NCBI GenBank assembly: GCA_035438985.1
Contig: DAORJK010000002.1
Span: 372,001-436,000 of the forward strand
Reading direction: 5' to 3'
Length of the DNA stretch: 64,000 nt
DNA from: UBA4408 sp002389785
Lineage (GTDB): Bacteria > Bacteroidota > Bacteroidia > UBA4408
Of this stretch, positions 44,908 to 54,529 are shown one piece after another (position 1 is the first letter of the stretch; each line of letters starts with the position of its first letter). The notes beneath the pieces were generated by a model. The model was given only the letters and a program-made list of their open reading frames with translations, was not told the origin of the DNA and did not search any database. A program made the translations under genes and the position numbers.

Positions 44908-46890
44908 TTAATTTCCTAATTGACGAAATCCTTTTATTAAAATAGTTAAATCGTTCCAAATACTATAATCTTTAGAGTACAGCAAATTAATTCTTTTCAT
45001 ATTTTCAATGGTTGGTTCAAGCAAATTTTGTACGTCAAATGCACTGGTTATGCCTTTACGGATCAAAGGTAATGCTTTTAATCCCGGTTTTTCATCGGCT
45101 TCGGTAACAAAGATTTTATATCCTACCCAACTGCGATTTCCAACTAGTACGCGCATACAATTTCCTATAAAGCCAATTGGTTTTTTTACAATAAATAGCA
45201 TCAAAGGACTCAACCCAAGTAAAAGTATAGCAGTAACAAAATCAAACAAGCGTTTGTTTCGGCGATTTGATAATTTAGTGATGGAATTTATGTCGATTAC
45301 ATACAAGTCGCCTGAGGTATCAATACTGTTGCTGCCTATTAAATATAAGCTTTCGGGAGGAGCAATTTTAAAATCAACCTGAGCATTTACAAGCATGGCC
45401 ATGTACTCAATTATTTTCTGAGAGCTAATGTCTTTGGCGCAAAAAATAAGTTCATCTATTTTATAAATTTCAATTATTTCTTTCACCTGCTCCAAGGTAC
45501 CCAGAAATTCAGGACTTTTTTTTGTTGCTCCTTGCTCAGGATAAATTAGCCCCACAAAGCTTGGTGTTAAGGATGTTTGAGATAATAATTTTGAAACTCG
45601 ATTACACTCTTCCAGTTGACCAACTATAGCAAAGCGTTTTCTATTGTTAGCCGTTATCGTAAAATTTTTAAACTTTAACACATGCAGCAGTATGCGCAAT
45701 CCTAAAACTGAAAGTAAGGCCCAGCTTGCTCCTATTAATATTAATGCGCGCGAAAAGCGATACGATTCAGGTAGTAAAGCATAAATAATCAAAATTATTC
45801 CGGTACCTATCAGTATTCCTTTTGCAATTGTCCACAGCCGAATTGGTTTGTCGTAACCCGAGCTAAAATACACCGACATGAGCCAAATAAAAATATATAG
45901 CGGTACAGCAATTCCTATAAACTCACTAGGGTACTGACTTCCATCTAAAAATTTTACGTGTTGTGCCCAATAATTGGTAAGCAAATAAATTCCGGTGAAA
46001 ACCAGCACCGCATCTAAAGCCGGTAAAAATAGTTGCTTTGCTACCCGTGCAACAATTGCTACAAATGCTCTGAAATAAATGGCAATGTTAATTAAGAAGG
46101 AAAATGTTGCAGCATTGTTTTTTGAAAAATGTTTTTCAGCAAAAATTACCATTGCTCTATAAAAAACAAACACATAATTGATGCTGCTTTTTTTTGTACT
46201 CTCTCCTTTGTAATGTATAATACGGGTGTCGGCAAAATAGTAATTTTTATAGCCTGCTTTTACTATGCGGTAACTTAAATCAATATCTTCTCCATACATA
46301 AAAAATGCCTCATCGAGCAAGCCTATTTTAGTTAGCACCGATTTTCGAAGTAGCATAAACGCTCCACTCAAAATTTCAACTTCATTCGTTTTATTGTTAT
46401 CGAGATACCCCAAATGATATTTTCCAAATAATTTCGACTTTGGAAACAGAGCCGACAGACCAAAAATTTTATAAAAGGCTACCGAAGGAGTGGGTAATCC
46501 TCGCTTGCTTTCGGGCAAAAAATTTCCTTTACCATCGAGCATTTTTACACCCAGCCCACCTGCATCCACATGGCTATCCATAAAGGAAATAACTTTTTCA
46601 AAAGTATGCTCTTCAACAACTGTATCGGGATTTAGCAAGAGCACATACTCACCTTTGGCTTGTTTTATAGCTTGATTGTTGGCATACGAAAAACCTGTGT
46701 TTTTATTGTTGAGAATAAGCTGAACATTTTTAAACTTCTCTTCCAGCATAGCTACCGAGCCATCCACCGAATTATTGTCGACCACAATTATTTCACAAGT
46801 AATATTTTTAGATGCCTTCAATACCGAATGCAAGCATTGTTCTAAAAAATACTCTACGTTGTAGTTAACAATAATGACGCTTAATTTCAT
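44908..46890 (-). CDS. Glycosyltransferase family 2 fused to membrane region and degenerate sugar-phosphate transferase
   Basis: 660 residues. The N-terminal 250 are a rhamnosyltransferase-like GT2: 'SVIIVNYNVEYFLEQC', 'VDNNSVDGSV', 'NTGFSYANNQA', 'LLLNPDTVVEE' (DxD position) and 'FMYGEDIDLSYRIVKAGY'. Then come several membrane helices (about 260-400), a Rossmann-like domain (about 420-530) as in polyprenyl glycosylphosphotransferases, and a final helix plus ~100 residues ('KRLFDFVTAILLLGLSPLML', 'VLVGNRSWVGYK', 'IWNDLTILIKGFRQ') that resemble WbaP/WcaJ ends. The catalytic KFRTM...DELPQ block between them is missing. The GT2 part is intact, so the protein probably adds a sugar in surface glycan assembly. 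The tail is likely inactive. Confidence 0.85.
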   Translation of the reverse strand: MKLSVIIVNYNVEYFLEQCLHSVLKASKNITCEIIVVDNNSVDGSVAMLEEKFKNVQLILNNKNTGFSYANNQAIKQAKGEYVLLLNPDTVVEEHTFEKVISFMDSHVDAGGLGVKMLDGKGNFLPESKRGLPTPSVAFYKIFGLSALFPKSKLFGKYHLGYLDNNKTNEVEILSGAFMLLRKSVLTKIGLLDEAFFMYGEDIDLSYRIVKAGYKNYYFADTRIIHYKGESTKKSSINYVFVFYRAMVIFAEKHFSKNNAATFSFLINIAIYFRAFVAIVARVAKQLFLPALDAVLVFTGIYLLTNYWAQHVKFLDGSQYPSEFIGIAVPLYIFIWLMSVYFSSGYDKPIRLWTIAKGILIGTGIILIIYALLPESYRFSRALILIGASWALLSVLGLRILLHVLKFKNFTITANNRKRFAIVGQLEECNRVSKLLSQTSLTPSFVGLIYPEQGATKKSPEFLGTLEQVKEIIEIYKIDELIFCAKDISSQKIIEYMAMLVNAQVDFKIAPPESLYLIGSNSIDTSGDLYVIDINSITKLSNRRNKRLFDFVTAILLLGLSPLMLFIVKKPIGFIGNCMRVLVGNRSWVGYKIFVTEADEKPGLKALPLIRKGITSAFDVQNLLEPTIENMKRINLLYSKDYSIWNDLTILIKGFRQLGN

Positions 46891-46907
46891 CGCTTATTCT
46901 TCGCTTG

Positions 46908-47528
46908 TTATTTAAGCATCAAACTGTTTTCATAAGGAGTTCGCTGCAATATCGAGCGTCCAAGAGTAACTTCATCGGCATATTCAAGTTCATCACCAAC
47001 TGCTATTCCTCGCGCAATGGTACTTATCGTAACACCATAATCTTTGAGTCGTTTATACAAATAAAAATTAGTGGTGTCACCTTCCATGGTAGTGCTCAGT
47101 GCCATAATAATTTCTTTAACCTCTCCGCCACTTACCCTTTGCACCAAGCTTTCAATGTTTAAATCTTTCGGACCAATTCCTTCCATTGGTGAAATTATGC
47201 CTCCTAACAAATGGTATAAACCGTTGTATTGATTGGTACTTTCAATAGCAATCACGTCGCGAATGTCTTCAACAACGCACAATAAACTTTGATTTCGGCT
47301 ATGGTTACTACATATTTCACATTGTGCAGCATCCGAAATATTGTGACAGGTTTGGCAATATTTAATTTCGTTTCGCATCCGAATCATAGCGTTGCCAAAA
47401 CTTTCCACTTCATCGGGCGCTTTTTTTAGTAAATGCAACACCATGCGCAAGGCGGTTTTTTTTCCAATTCCCGGCAAGGTGGCAAACTGATTTACCGCAT
47501 CATCAATCAATTTTGAAGAAAAATTCAT
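46908..47528 (-). CDS. recR: Recombination protein RecR
   Basis: 206 residues, close to the usual 200. It has a helix-hairpin-helix ('FATLPGIGKKTALRMVLHLL'), a Cys4 zinc finger (C58, C61, C70, C73), a Toprim domain ('LLCVVEDIRDVIAIEST') and the C-terminal 'IARGIAVGDELEYADEVTLG'. RecR works with RecO/RecF to load RecA at gaps. TTG, 20 bases, TACATTTA (47533-47563) is a near-consensus promoter but is so close to the ATG that the leader would be absent. It lies 18 bp upstream of the glycosyltransferase gene, so it may lead that operon. Confidence 0.96.
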   Translation of the reverse strand: MNFSSKLIDDAVNQFATLPGIGKKTALRMVLHLLKKAPDEVESFGNAMIRMRNEIKYCQTCHNISDAAQCEICSNHSRNQSLLCVVEDIRDVIAIESTNQYNGLYHLLGGIISPMEGIGPKDLNIESLVQRVSGGEVKEIIMALSTTMEGDTTNFYLYKRLKDYGVTISTIARGIAVGDELEYADEVTLGRSILQRTPYENSLMLK

Positions 47529-47593
47529 GTTGTAAATGTAGGGCTATATACGATAAGTAACAAGTTGTAGAATTTACATTCTGACTATCTTTT

Positions 47594-49699
47594 TTATTCT
47601 GCATTTTTTTTAACCACGAGTTTAGCAGCTCTGGTTTGTCCGGCTTCCGAAACTTGTGAGATAAAATAGATGCCATCTTTTAAAAATGAAATATTGACAA
47701 TAAGTTCTTTTGTACTGCATTCCTTCTTATAAACTAATCGCCCACTAATATCCTGAATACTAATGGAGGAAATTCTGAAATTACTTTTTACTGTTAGTTG
47801 ATTTTCAGCCGGATTCGGAAAAACTTCGAAAGTAACCACTTCTCCGAAAGAAGACAGCTGGGGAGTTGAGGTGATCGTTGAAACACTGTCCCCATAATGA
47901 ATAATGTTTGCATATTCTCCGGCAACATATACCGAATTCGTATCGGTCATAAACACACCGTTTATATCAAACCAAAATGGCAAATGAGTATTTTGCCAAG
48001 TAACTCCTCCATCATCGGTTCTAAATAATTTAGTATCGCAATTTAATCCGTTTGAACCGCCATAATAAGCATATTTTGAATTAAAGAAATGAAATCCAAA
48101 TCCCGGAGAAGGTCCAACATAATTAATATTTTGCCAGTTTACACCACCATCTACAGTTTGAAATATTCGCCCTCCACTTTCGGAAACCCAGCCGGTATCT
48201 GCAGTAAAAAACTGAATGTGTTGAGGATTGGTTACTACATTCGGAATGCTAAGCAAAGTCCAGGTTGCACCTCCATTGGTGGTTTTAAATAAACGGTGAT
48301 TTGCACCTCCAACATATCCAACGTTCGCATCCACAAAAAAGATATCGTTTAAGAAATAAGTAAAATTGGGTAATGTTTGTGCGGTCCAAGTTGTACCGCC
48401 ATTTACAGTTTTATACACCGTGCTGTTATCTCCGGCAACCCATCCCTCCAATGAATTTATAAAATGTACACAACGCAAGGTGGTGGTTGCCGGAATGTTG
48501 ACATTTGAAAAAGTTTGTCCACCATCGGTTGTTTTTTTAATGGTTCCAATTTCTCCAACTATGTACCCTAAGTTGTTGTTGACAAAAAAAACATCCATGG
48601 CACTCACTGATAAGTTGCCATATTTTTTTGTCCAGGTAACACCATCATTGGTGCGCATTACACAAAATCCTGCACCCACTGCCCAACCGTGAGTAGCATC
48701 TGAAAAATGAATGCTATTTAATTCAGCAATATTATTACTAGCAGCTACAGAAGTCCAACTAACTCCGTTATTGACAGTTTTTTGAATGTTACCGGCTTTA
48801 CCCACCAATATGCCTATTCCGGATGAATTTATTGCCGCAGCTGTGTTCAAAATATTTGTTGGCGAATACACAAAGTTCCAGGTAACTCCTCCATTAGTAC
48901 TGCGGTACAAACGGTATTCAGAAACTCCAAAACCATGCAGCGAATCGGTAAAAAATAAAGAAGTAATTGCAAACGCGCTTCCGTAATTATACTGCTGAGT
49001 CCAGGTTTGTCCGCCGTTGGTGGTTCTATAGATACACTCTCCCCAACCACCAATAAATCCGGTAGAGTTGGTTGAAAAATGCAGCGAATAAATAGTGTTG
49101 GTGGTACCGGTTGGAACTAATAGCCAGGTTGTACCACCATCAATTGTTTTGTACATTTTACCATTGTCGCCGGCTACAAAGCAAGTATCCTTGCTTAGGA
49201 TGCTTAGCGTATAAAAATTGTCGCTGATGGCTATTGATTGATTGATCCAGCTGTTGCCTCCATCGTTTGTTCTAAAAATTGAGCCATTTGTACCGGCAAA
49301 CCATCCGGTATCCTTATTTAAAAACATTATGTCATTAAAACTCTCATTCGTAGGAATAAATAAGGTATCCCAACTTTGGCCTCCATTGGTGGTTTTAAAT
49401 ACCTTGGGATAGTTACAATAATTTAATCCAACTACAAAACCGGTATCCTTATTTACAAAATACACTGAATTTAATAACGATTCGGTTGGGATATATGAAT
49501 ATTTCCAAGTTGTTCCTCCATCTTCTGAGCGTACAAAAGTTCCATCTAAACCAATCGCAACAACAGTGTTTGCGCCAAGTAATTGCACATCGGAATAATG
49601 ATGTCCGGTAGGAATGGGATGTTGCCATTCAAAATTAATTTGTGAAAAGCTGAACAGACTACTGCTCAAAAGTACAGTAAGTATACAAAGGTATTTCAT
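47594..49699 (-). CDS. Secreted YCF48-like beta-propeller protein with T9SS type A domain
   Basis: 701 residues from the ATG at 49699, which begins a signal peptide (MKYLCILTVLLSSSLFSFSQ). Thirteen repeat units of about 44 residues end in variants of (R/K)TxDGGxTW, plus one degenerate final unit. That is the YCF48/BNR-type blade, and 14 blades would make two seven-bladed propellers. The last ~75 residues ('FEVFPNPAENQLTVKS' to 'KDGIYFIS' and 'KLVVKK') are a T9SS type A sorting domain. It is probably a surface or secreted protein. No catalytic residues are evident. TACTTTTGC (49746-49754) is a -7 match upstream. Function unknown. Confidence 0.9.
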   Translation of the reverse strand: MKYLCILTVLLSSSLFSFSQINFEWQHPIPTGHHYSDVQLLGANTVVAIGLDGTFVRSEDGGTTWKYSYIPTESLLNSVYFVNKDTGFVVGLNYCNYPKVFKTTNGGQSWDTLFIPTNESFNDIMFLNKDTGWFAGTNGSIFRTNDGGNSWINQSIAISDNFYTLSILSKDTCFVAGDNGKMYKTIDGGTTWLLVPTGTTNTIYSLHFSTNSTGFIGGWGECIYRTTNGGQTWTQQYNYGSAFAITSLFFTDSLHGFGVSEYRLYRSTNGGVTWNFVYSPTNILNTAAAINSSGIGILVGKAGNIQKTVNNGVSWTSVAASNNIAELNSIHFSDATHGWAVGAGFCVMRTNDGVTWTKKYGNLSVSAMDVFFVNNNLGYIVGEIGTIKKTTDGGQTFSNVNIPATTTLRCVHFINSLEGWVAGDNSTVYKTVNGGTTWTAQTLPNFTYFLNDIFFVDANVGYVGGANHRLFKTTNGGATWTLLSIPNVVTNPQHIQFFTADTGWVSESGGRIFQTVDGGVNWQNINYVGPSPGFGFHFFNSKYAYYGGSNGLNCDTKLFRTDDGGVTWQNTHLPFWFDINGVFMTDTNSVYVAGEYANIIHYGDSVSTITSTPQLSSFGEVVTFEVFPNPAENQLTVKSNFRISSISIQDISGRLVYKKECSTKELIVNISFLKDGIYFISQVSEAGQTRAAKLVVKKNAE

Positions 49700-49964
49700 T
49701 GATAAATTGTAGGATGCGAAAGGTTTCATACAGGTTTAAATTCCTGCAAAAGTAATAAAAACCGAGTGCAAATGCTGGCTGTTGGAAGATTATAGGGCAT
49801 TTCACAATAGATTTAACAAAACATATTTTCATTGCAAGTAAAGTAAGTTCTTCTTTCTTTTTCTACTTAATTATTAAAAGTGTACTATGAATAAGTATAC
49901 AAAATAGTCGAAATTCAACCTGAAATATTTTCTACACTTGTAGTAATTCCTAATTTAATTCGAG

Positions 49965-51431
49965 ATGACACCTTTTAGCATTTTAATTTGTGTAGGTATT
50001 TATTCGCTCCTGCTATTTTTTATTACTTGGCTCACTAGCCGCAATGCTGGAAATTCGGGTTATTTTTTGGGTAATAAAACATCACCTTGGTACGTAGTTG
50101 CCTACGGAATGATTGGAGCCTCTTTAAGTGGTGTTACTTTTATGTCGGTTCCGGGATGGGTAGGTAGTACGCAGTTTTCGTATCTCACTGTTGTATTCGG
50201 TTATTTGGTAGGATATGCTGTTATTGCGCTAGTGTTGCTCCCCTTGTATTATCGTTTGCAATTAACTTCCATTTATGCATATCTGGAACAACGTTTTGGA
50301 AAGAACTCGTACCGCACGGGTGCTTTTTTCTTTTTGCTATCTCGAACCATTGGCGCCTCTTTTCGAATGTTTTTGGTGGTGATTGTATTGCAAGCATTTG
50401 TTTTTGATGCACTCGGAGTGCCGTTTATTTTTACTGTTGCAGGCTTTATTGCGTTGATTTTACTCTACACTTATGAAGGTGGAATAAAAACCATCATTTG
50501 GACCGATACACTTCAAACTACCTTCATGCTTTTAGGGGTTGTAATTTCTGTAATCCTAATTTCAAAGCAATTAAATTATTCATTTGGCGATATGGTTTCT
50601 GCAATTCAATCAAGCGAATATTCTCAAGTGCTTTTTTTTGATTTCAACGACAAACGATTTTTTCTGAAACAATTTATAAGCGGAGCGTTCATTGCTATTG
50701 TAATGACGGGACTCGACCAGGAAATGATGCAAAAAAATTTGAGCTGCAAGAACATTCATGAGGCACAAAAAAACATGTTCACCTTTAGTGCAGTGTTGGT
50801 AGTAGTTAATTTTTTGTTTCTATCACTCGGTGCTTTGCTGTATATTTTTGCTAAGAATAAGGGAATTGAAATACCTGCCAAGACCGATGAATTATTTCCC
50901 CTCATAGCATTAAAATACTTAGGTCCTTTTGCAGGATTGGTGTTCATTATTGGACTAATTTCGGCAGCTTACCCTAGTGCCGATGGGGCTTTAACCTCAC
51001 TCACCACTTCTTTTTGCATCGACTTTTTAGACATGAATAAAAGAAGCGATTTGAGCGAAGAGCAAAAGAAAAAACTTCGCTACAAAGTACATTTTTCGTT
51101 TGCGTTAGTGTTGTTGCTTGTGATCGTATTATTTAAAGCAATTAACGATCAAGCAGTGGTTGGAAAACTATTTACTGCTGCAGGGTATACTTACGGCCCA
51201 TTGTTAGGTTTGTATGCATTTGGACTATTTTTAAAGCGCTCAGTGAAAGATAAACTAGTGCCACTTATTTGTATACTCTCGCCGATTATTTGTTATATAC
51301 TCAGCGAAAATTCGGTGCAGTGGTTTTCAGGATATAAATTCGGCTTTGAATTACTAATATTAAACGGAGGTTTAACTTTTCTAGGTTTGTTGGCAATATC
51401 CAGTGGAAGCGAAAGGAAACAACTTGCTTAA
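49965..51431 (+). CDS. Sodium:solute symporter family transporter
   Basis: 488 residues with 13 or so membrane helices. 'RNAGNSGYFLGNKTSPWYVVAYGMIGASLSGVTFMS' (in parts; the conserved TM1-2 region with the Na+-binding Ser/Ala) and 'TYEGGIKTIIWTDTLQT' with 'GLDQEMMQKNLSCKN' are SSS-family signatures. The solute cannot be told; related proteins carry sugars, proline, sialic acid or iodide. It has the usual C-terminal long helix pair. It overlaps the converging PKD-protein gene by four bases at the stops. It is preceded by a 235-bp gap with a weak TACACTTG. Confidence 0.92.
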   Translation: MTPFSILICVGIYSLLLFFITWLTSRNAGNSGYFLGNKTSPWYVVAYGMIGASLSGVTFMSVPGWVGSTQFSYLTVVFGYLVGYAVIALVLLPLYYRLQLTSIYAYLEQRFGKNSYRTGAFFFLLSRTIGASFRMFLVVIVLQAFVFDALGVPFIFTVAGFIALILLYTYEGGIKTIIWTDTLQTTFMLLGVVISVILISKQLNYSFGDMVSAIQSSEYSQVLFFDFNDKRFFLKQFISGAFIAIVMTGLDQEMMQKNLSCKNIHEAQKNMFTFSAVLVVVNFLFLSLGALLYIFAKNKGIEIPAKTDELFPLIALKYLGPFAGLVFIIGLISAAYPSADGALTSLTTSFCIDFLDMNKRSDLSEEQKKKLRYKVHFSFALVLLLVIVLFKAINDQAVVGKLFTAAGYTYGPLLGLYAFGLFLKRSVKDKLVPLICILSPIICYILSENSVQWFSGYKFGFELLILNGGLTFLGLLAISSGSERKQLA

Positions 51432-53320
51432 CGTGCAAGGGTAATTACCCCTTTTTTGTTGTGCTCTTTGAATTTATAATCCATAAAGTCTATATCAAAA
51501 ACATAGCTGTCAGATTTAACTGATTTTCCATTAGCAGTGCCATCCCAACCTTTTTGAATATCGTTAGTTTTATAAATTAATTGTCCGTTGCGAGCATAAA
51601 TTCTTAATTCAAATTTATCACCTTCCAAGCCGGTACCTTTTATACTGAATACATCATTTTTTCCATCGCCATTTGGTGTAAATGAACTTGGCAAATAAAG
51701 CGTATAGAATCCATCTACATATACGTCAACAATAGCAGAATCTTCACAGCCATATTGATTTTCAATTACCAACTTTACCGGATAAGTTCCTTCATTTTCA
51801 AAAGTGTGCATCGGATTTTGCCGGTAAGAAGTATCACCATCTCCAAAATTCCAAAACCAATGCACCGCATTTTTTGATAAATCAGTGAAGTAACAATCCG
51901 GTGAAAAAAGTGAAATGCTTTTTGGATCGTAATCAAATGCAGGATGAACAAGCGGTGCGGTAATAACGGTTAACTTCAAGGTAGTATCGCAATTGAGTGA
52001 ATCTATAATTGTTACCGTATAATTCCCGGCTCGTAAATGATGGGCAGTATCAGTACTCTGCTGAAAAATATCGTCCCAATGATAGGAATATGGTGAGGTT
52101 CCACCACTAATGCCGGCAATTGCAATGGCAGTTCCTTTGCCACACGTATCCCAACTATTTGTTACTGTAGGTAACATAATTGGTTTTTGTTCAACTAAAA
52201 TACTGTCGCGTACATTACAACCTTTAGCGTCGGTTGAAATGCAGGTATAAAGACCGGCTTTTAATTTCGTTGCAGTTTGGGAAGTTTGAACCGGCGTGCT
52301 TAACCACGAATAAACATAAGGAGAAGTTCCATTGCTAGGTTGCATTACTGCAGAACCGGTGGAATCCCCATAACAATTCACATTCTTTTTGGTCATACTG
52401 CTTAGTAAACTCTTTACAGAAAAGGGCACAGTGTCAGTTAAATGAGAAGTTGTTGAACCTGCAGTATTACTGCATAAATCAGTAATAGATGTAGAGTCAG
52501 CTCGTGTTAAATATACCTTGTGTAAACCACCATCTGTTAAAGCCGGAAACAGGGTTAATTCAAATAAATTAGAATAAGAGCCAGTGCTTTTGCATTGAAC
52601 AGCTTTTACTTTGTGTTGAATTGAATTGGAACACCAAATAGCCAAATCAGCAGTATCGGCTGAATTACAGTGAATGTTCTCACTAAATTTTAAGGTAATT
52701 TTATTTACACCACAAGTCAATGGTGAGCCCGGTGGGAGTGACACAACTTCTTTAGGATAAGGAGGTGTTGCGTCAAAAATAGTTGCAGTGGTTGCACCTA
52801 AATCAAACGTATATCCCGATTGCGTACTTGAATAATTGCTCACATTAAGCACATAAGTTTGCCCCGCAGTAACAGTAAAAGGAGGATTATTTTGAGGGCC
52901 GGCTTGTCCGTTAGGGCCGGTTGCACCCGCAGTTCCCGAAAAATTACAACTCACCTCTAAAGACGGTATGGTAAATATTTGAGCACAAGTATTGTTGGTT
53001 AAATTATACACCGCCCAATCGTAATCATCGGCTAAATTATTGGGAGTAATAGTGAAATTCAAAATTCCGGAAGTTTGTACAGTAAATACGTACCATACAT
53101 CATTTTTTTCACCCGACTTTAAACAAGAGTTAACTGCGTTTATTTCGTTAGGAATATTACCTGTTCCGGTGTATGAATTATTTTGAACATACACACCTTG
53201 ACAAATGGGAATTGCCCCCAAGCAATCTTGATTATTCGGGACCAGTTGCGCGTCCACTCTAACAACCACCAGCAAAAAAAGAAATAAGCAAAGTTGGTAA
53301 CGTAAATAAATGGTGCGCAT
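51428..53320 (-). CDS. SprB/PKD-repeat protein with T9SS type B (gliding-associated) C-terminal domain
   Basis: 630 residues. Signal peptide (1-25), an N-terminal beta-sandwich (about 30-190), an Ig-like region (about 195-300), two SprB-type repeats ('NVNCYGDSTGSAVMQPSNG' and a second near 'ISGGTSPYSYHWDD'), one PKD domain ('WFWNFGDGDTSYRQNPMHTF') and a type B C-terminal domain ('LYLPSSFTPNGDGKNDVF', 'WDGTANGKSVKSDSYVF'). It should be exported by T9SS to the surface. SprB is the gliding adhesin of Flavobacterium; this smaller protein shares modules only, so gliding is not proven. It has no adjacent porV or sprF. Confidence 0.9.
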   Translation of the reverse strand: MRTIYLRYQLCLFLFLLVVVRVDAQLVPNNQDCLGAIPICQGVYVQNNSYTGTGNIPNEINAVNSCLKSGEKNDVWYVFTVQTSGILNFTITPNNLADDYDWAVYNLTNNTCAQIFTIPSLEVSCNFSGTAGATGPNGQAGPQNNPPFTVTAGQTYVLNVSNYSSTQSGYTFDLGATTATIFDATPPYPKEVVSLPPGSPLTCGVNKITLKFSENIHCNSADTADLAIWCSNSIQHKVKAVQCKSTGSYSNLFELTLFPALTDGGLHKVYLTRADSTSITDLCSNTAGSTTSHLTDTVPFSVKSLLSSMTKKNVNCYGDSTGSAVMQPSNGTSPYVYSWLSTPVQTSQTATKLKAGLYTCISTDAKGCNVRDSILVEQKPIMLPTVTNSWDTCGKGTAIAIAGISGGTSPYSYHWDDIFQQSTDTAHHLRAGNYTVTIIDSLNCDTTLKLTVITAPLVHPAFDYDPKSISLFSPDCYFTDLSKNAVHWFWNFGDGDTSYRQNPMHTFENEGTYPVKLVIENQYGCEDSAIVDVYVDGFYTLYLPSSFTPNGDGKNDVFSIKGTGLEGDKFELRIYARNGQLIYKTNDIQKGWDGTANGKSVKSDSYVFDIDFMDYKFKEHNKKGVITLAR

Positions 53321-53447
53321 AGTAACTGGGTTAGTTTTATGTGTTTGTAAATGTATAAAATATTTTTTTTAATAACCCTCCCATTTATCCTCGCTTATTT
53401 CTAATTTCGCCGAATAATTTTAACCATTTAACTTAAAAAGCTATACA

Positions 53448-54377
53448 ATGAAAATAACCGTAGTAGGAGCAGGGGCTGTGGGTGCAACTTGTGCCGATAA
53501 TATTGCTCGTAAAGAATTGTGTCAGGAATTGGTAATTTTAGATATTAAAGAAGGATTGGCAGAAGGTAAGGCGTTGGACATGACGCAAACAGCTGCTTTA
53601 TTGGGTTTTGATACAAAAATAACCGGAAGCACCAATGATTATTCTAAAACAGCCGGAAGCGACGTAGTAGTAATTACATCAGGTATTCCGCGCAAACCGG
53701 GTATGACGCGTGAAGAACTGATTGGCACCAATGCTAACATTGTTAAAGGTGTAACCGAAAATATTTTGAAAAATTCACCCAATGCCATCATCATTGTTAT
53801 TTCCAATCCAATGGATACAATGACGTACCTGGCTTTAACCAGCAGTAAATTACCTAAAAACAGAGTAATTGGAATGGGAGGAATTTTAGATAGCGCACGT
53901 TTTAAATGTTATTTAAGTGCAGCACTCAATTGTTCACCTAACGATTTAAATGCAACCGTAATTGGCGGACACGGCGACACCACAATGATTCCACTGATTC
54001 GTTATGCTACCTGGAACTCAGTTCCGGTAAGCAGTTTATTAAGCGAAGACGTGCAAAAACAAATTGTTGCTGATACTATGGTAGGAGGGGCAACTTTAAC
54101 AAAATTAATTGGAACCAGTGCATGGTACGCACCCGGAGCTGCCGGAGCTGCTTTAGTTGAAAGCATTGTACGTGATGAGAAAAAACTGTTTACCTGCTGC
54201 GTAGCACTTGATGGAGAATATGGACAAAAGGATATTTGCATGGGAGTACCGGTGGTAATTGGTAAAAATGGATTTGAGAAAATTGTTGATTATAAATTAA
54301 ATTCCGACGAGCAAGCTGCCTTCAACAAATCGGCAGATGCAGTAAGAAGCATGAACGATGTGCTAAAAACCATCTAA
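53448..54377 (+). CDS. mdh: Malate dehydrogenase
   Basis: 309 residues, the LDH-like MDH type. 'KITVVGAGAVGATCADNIA' binds NAD, 'TSGIPRKPGMTREELIGTN' is the substrate loop with the two Arg residues that distinguish malate from lactate, and 'VIGGHGDTTMIPL' carries the catalytic His. It interconverts malate and oxaloacetate in the TCA cycle. It is followed by a strong terminator and preceded by a divergent spacer with TAATTTCGC (53402-53410), a near -7 match. It is probably monocistronic. It sits between two T9SS cargo genes and has no other TCA partner here except icd at 12 kb. Confidence 0.97.
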   Translation: MKITVVGAGAVGATCADNIARKELCQELVILDIKEGLAEGKALDMTQTAALLGFDTKITGSTNDYSKTAGSDVVVITSGIPRKPGMTREELIGTNANIVKGVTENILKNSPNAIIIVISNPMDTMTYLALTSSKLPKNRVIGMGGILDSARFKCYLSAALNCSPNDLNATVIGGHGDTTMIPLIRYATWNSVPVSSLLSEDVQKQIVADTMVGGATLTKLIGTSAWYAPGAAGAALVESIVRDEKKLFTCCVALDGEYGQKDICMGVPVVIGKNGFEKIVDYKLNSDEQAAFNKSADAVRSMNDVLKTI

Positions 54378-54395
54378 TTTTTTCACCCTAAATTG

Positions 54396-54427
54396 AAAGC
54401 CGCTTCTGCAATAGGAGCGGCTTTTTT
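54396..54427 (+). terminator. Rho-independent terminator after mdh
   Basis: AAAGCCGCT (54396-54404) pairs with AGCGGCTTT (54416-54424) and is followed by a T run to 54427. Confidence 0.92.
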
Positions 54428-54460
54428 ATTAGTACAAAAAATTTATTCCTTCCAAAAAGT

Positions 54461-54499
54461 AAGAGGAGAGTCTGCCTCACTACAAGCAGCTCTCCTCTT
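54461..54499 (-). terminator. Hairpin downstream of the PKD gene, probable terminator
   Basis: AAGAGGAGAG and CTCTCCTCTT form a 10-bp stem with further CTGC/GCAG pairing inside. On the minus strand it is followed by ACTTTTTGG, a short T run, so it could end the leftward PKD transcript. Confidence 0.65.
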
Positions 54500-54529
54500 A
54501 TCACTCACCTAAACTAAACAAACAAACTT

